NCBI GenBank assembly: GCA_964638875.1
Contig: CAZXBL010000029.1
Coordinates: forward strand, 1-12,943
Direction of reading: 5' to 3'
DNA from: JALRHH01 sp964638875
Lineage (GTDB): Bacteria; Patescibacteriota; Saccharimonadia; Saccharimonadales; JALRHH01
Length of the DNA: 12,943 nucleotides
Part shown: piece after piece, positions 11,183 through 12,943 of the stretch
Numbering within the stretch: position 1 is the first letter of the stretch
Layout of the letters: the number at the start of each line of letters is the position of its first letter
Made by a program: the position numbers and the translations under genes
The notes under the pieces: model-generated
What the model was told of the DNA's origin: nothing
The model's input: the letters and a program-made list of their open reading frames with translations, nothing else
Databases searched by the model: none

Positions 11183-11587
11183 ATGAGCGAGATGCTACAA
11201 ATGAGAAGGGTGGTAGCAGCAACGGCACTAGTGCTTGGAAGTGGGGCGATAGCTGGCTGTAGCGGCGAAAATAAACAAACAGGCGAGCCGATTCCCTCGG
11301 AGCCTGGGCTTTGTGATGGTTTACAGAATACTGTTGGAGAAGGCACGAATCAGGAAATTTGCTATCCAGAGAAGAACCTTCGTGTTGTTCTCATTCAAAA
11401 TTACGATGGCACCAGTGTGATTCTGAATGAAGTTTGTAATGGTACAACGCTTCAAATCAGGCAAGAAAGATCACAGGGGGCAAAGAAGGTTCTAGCTCCT
11501 CCATCGCAGGAGGGTATGCCTGTTTGTGATGACGGCGTACTCACACCACGTGACTACCGCGGATTTAAAAAATACTCTTTGTACTAG
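11183..11587 (+). CDS. Small predicted lipoprotein, function unknown
   Basis: A 134-residue protein with a lipoprotein signal peptide: M-R-R at positions 7-9, a hydrophobic stretch V10-A24 and the lipobox I-A-G-C26, so C26 would be lipid-modified after cleavage. The mature part is 108 residues with four more cysteines (C44, C60, C85, C115), enough for two disulphides, in a mostly beta-looking domain (L-R-V-V-L-I-Q-N-Y-D-G-T-S-V-I-L). I recognise no family. I chose ATG 11183 because AAGGAG lies 6 nt before it; the TTG 6 nt upstream lies next to that site. It is monocistronic and convergent with the YifB-like gene; the two TAG stops overlap in a shared CTAG (11584-11587). Likely surface-exposed. 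Confidence 0.75.
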   Translation: MSEMLQMRRVVAATALVLGSGAIAGCSGENKQTGEPIPSEPGLCDGLQNTVGEGTNQEICYPEKNLRVVLIQNYDGTSVILNEVCNGTTLQIRQERSQGAKKVLAPPSQEGMPVCDDGVLTPRDYRGFKKYSLY

Positions 11588-12943
11588 ATAATATTTTGTG
11601 GCTGCCTGCGGTATTGCAATGCTTCGGTGATGTGCGGGATTTCTACTAACTCTGAATCTTCTAGATCGGCGATGGTGCGAGCTACCTTCAGGATGCGCAT
11701 ATAGGCCCGAGCAGAGATGCCCAGCTGTTCAGCGGCTTTATCGAGTAATTCCTTGGCATTTGGGTCTAGGTGCGTCTCGTTCTTGAGTTGCTTGTTTGAA
11801 AGGCTGGAATTCACGATCATAGGGTCGTTGTAGCGGGTTTGCTGGACTTTACGGGCCTTCAGCACTCGTTCTCTGATATGACCGCTTGATTCAGCACTAC
11901 TGTCACCCAGGAGTGAAGCGTGCTCTACCTCATCAACGTCAACGTATAGGTCAATACGATCCATGATCGGCCCAGACAGCTTTTTCTGGTATTTCAAGAT
12001 GTCATTCGCGGTGCAAGTACATGATTTGGTGCTACCATAAAAGCCACACGGACAGGGGTTGGCAGTGGCGATTAGCATGAAGTGGGCAGGGAACACGAGC
12101 GTGTCTTTTGCCCGTGCCACCGTAATAATCTTGTCTTCCAGGGGTTGACGAAGTGCTTCAAGTGTCTGGCGTGTGTATTCCGGCAACTCGTCAAAAAACA
12201 GCACGCCACGGTGACTGAGTGATATCTCACCGGGTCTTGGGTTACTTCCACCACCTAGGATAGATATTTGGCTGGCAGAATGGTGTGGAGCGCGGAAAGG
12301 GCGTTCGCTAGTAATTTGATCGTACTGCCGACTCGCCAGGCTATGCAGATGCGTAACCTCGAGCATTTCCTCTAGCCCAAGTGGGGGCAAAATAGAAGGT
12401 AGTGCCTTGGCAAGCATGCTTTTGCCCGCACCGGGTGGACCGTTCATCAGCAGGTTATGCGATCCCGCCGCTGCAATCTCTAGGGCGCGTTTAGCACGTG
12501 CCTGCCCGATGACATCCGCGAAATCGTAGTTGCTTAGCTTTGTCTTAGTGGAAACAGGGTTCTGCCCAGACGGGACTTCGTTGAGTGGTACTGTATCAGT
12601 CTGATCAAGGTAGAACTCCCTTAATGATTTAACTGGTACCAACGTGAAGCCTGGTACAAGTTGTGCCTGAGCGAGATTGCCGTTGGGTATGTAAGCTTTC
12701 GTAAAGCCCAGATCTCTACCAGTTATTAGCTTGCCAATAATACCCCTAACTGGTCGCACGCTGCCGTCCAGGCCTAGTTCACCGATCACAAGAGCTTTGT
12801 CTAACTTCTCTGATTTAATCTGTTTACTGGCTTGCATGATAGATGTTGCCATCGCTAGATCAAAGCTCGTGCCATCCTTAGGAACGTCGGCCGGTGCCAG
12901 GTTCAATGTTATGCGCTTTTTGGGCATCTCAATGTTAGCCCCT
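11584..12943 (-). CDS. comM: YifB/ComM-type Mg-chelatase-like AAA+ ATPase (N-terminus outside window)
   Basis: ComM is a hexameric helicase that promotes branch migration during natural transformation. The frame stays open to the window edge, and ATG 12927 corresponds to an internal position in homologues (they read P-x-K-K-I-T-x-N-L-A-P-A-D about 60 residues in), so the true start lies beyond 12943. Counting from that Met, residues 1-110 are the Lon-substrate-like N-terminal domain, Walker A is G163-P-P-G-A-G-K-S170, then H-H-S-A-S-Q, G-E-I-S-L-S-H-R-G-V-L-F-F-D-E-L-P-E (Walker B), a four-cysteine cluster N-P-C-P-C-G...C-T-C, and the C-terminal helical domain (S-I/A-R-A-Y...V-A-R-T-I-A-D-L). 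The cysteine cluster, a probable zinc site, is common in the family but absent from E. coli YifB. No competence genes are next to it here. Confidence 0.92.
   Translation of the reverse strand, partial: GANIEMPKKRITLNLAPADVPKDGTSFDLAMATSIMQASKQIKSEKLDKALVIGELGLDGSVRPVRGIIGKLITGRDLGFTKAYIPNGNLAQAQLVPGFTLVPVKSLREFYLDQTDTVPLNEVPSGQNPVSTKTKLSNYDFADVIGQARAKRALEIAAAGSHNLLMNGPPGAGKSMLAKALPSILPPLGLEEMLEVTHLHSLASRQYDQITSERPFRAPHHSASQISILGGGSNPRPGEISLSHRGVLFFDELPEYTRQTLEALRQPLEDKIITVARAKDTLVFPAHFMLIATANPCPCGFYGSTKSCTCTANDILKYQKKLSGPIMDRIDLYVDVDEVEHASLLGDSSAESSGHIRERVLKARKVQQTRYNDPMIVNSSLSNKQLKNETHLDPNAKELLDKAAEQLGISARAYMRILKVARTIADLEDSELVEIPHITEALQYRRQPQNII

Noticed and set aside
1..12943. CRISPR arrays, transposons, integrases or phage genes.
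   Set aside because: I saw no regular repeat-spacer array, no transposase or integrase motifs, and no flanking duplications.

Overview
The window looks like a piece of a chromosome from a reduced, Patescibacteria-type bacterium, most likely Saccharibacteria (TM7). The evidence is gene content: a threonyl-tRNA synthetase without a TGS domain, a Saccharibacteria-style membrane glycosyltransferase, compact housekeeping operons with overlapping genes, and a YifB/ComM-type helicase in an otherwise small gene set. No lineage marker such as 16S rRNA is present, so this placement is an inference. All reading frames are intact under the standard code. None of the genes I can close uses TGA as its stop.

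Layout. 1-1355: the 3' end of a GT2 glycosyltransferase, a Nudix hydrolase, and a convergent NrdR-like zinc-ribbon protein. 1356-2346: almost 1 kb without a confirmed gene. It holds a well-formed minus-strand transcription unit of about 180 nt (small ORF or small RNA), inverted repeats, and a promoter driving a long leader whose end folds as a T-box antiterminator/terminator switch. 2347-5977: a tight operon thrS, HAD phosphatase, alkyltransferase-like protein, miaA. 6009-7266: a winged-helix regulator with a degenerate nucleotidyltransferase-like domain, followed by a degenerate metallo-beta-lactamase-fold protein. 7317-7511 (-): rpmB (L28). 7633-8259: a site-2-protease-like M50 metalloprotease.

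8260-8798 is an RNA-rich region. A plus-strand structured RNA of about 185 nt has its own promoter and terminator but fits no class I know. On the minus strand, two complementary halves of a proline-type tRNA flank a complete tRNA-Pro(GGG). 8799-9503 encodes a fusion of a pterin-4a-carbinolamine dehydratase-like domain to an RNase HI domain, followed by rnpB (RNase P RNA). 10013-11060 (-) is infC-rpmI-rplT; infC appears to start at an AUC codon. 11183-11587 is a small cysteine-containing lipoprotein, and 11584 to the window edge (-) is a YifB/ComM-type AAA+ ATPase, cut at its N-terminus.

The main theme is translation and RNA: aminoacylation (thrS and its T-box), tRNA modification (miaA), tRNA genes and tRNA processing (rnpB), ribosomal proteins (L28, L35, L20) and initiation (IF3). 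Several genes at the head of transcription units have a -10 box ending only 6-9 nt before the start codon and no Shine-Dalgarno sequence, so they are probably leaderless. Genes inside operons do have Shine-Dalgarno sequences. The most unusual objects are the nested/split tRNA locus, the unassigned structured RNA beside it, the T-box, and the dehydratase-RNase H fusion.
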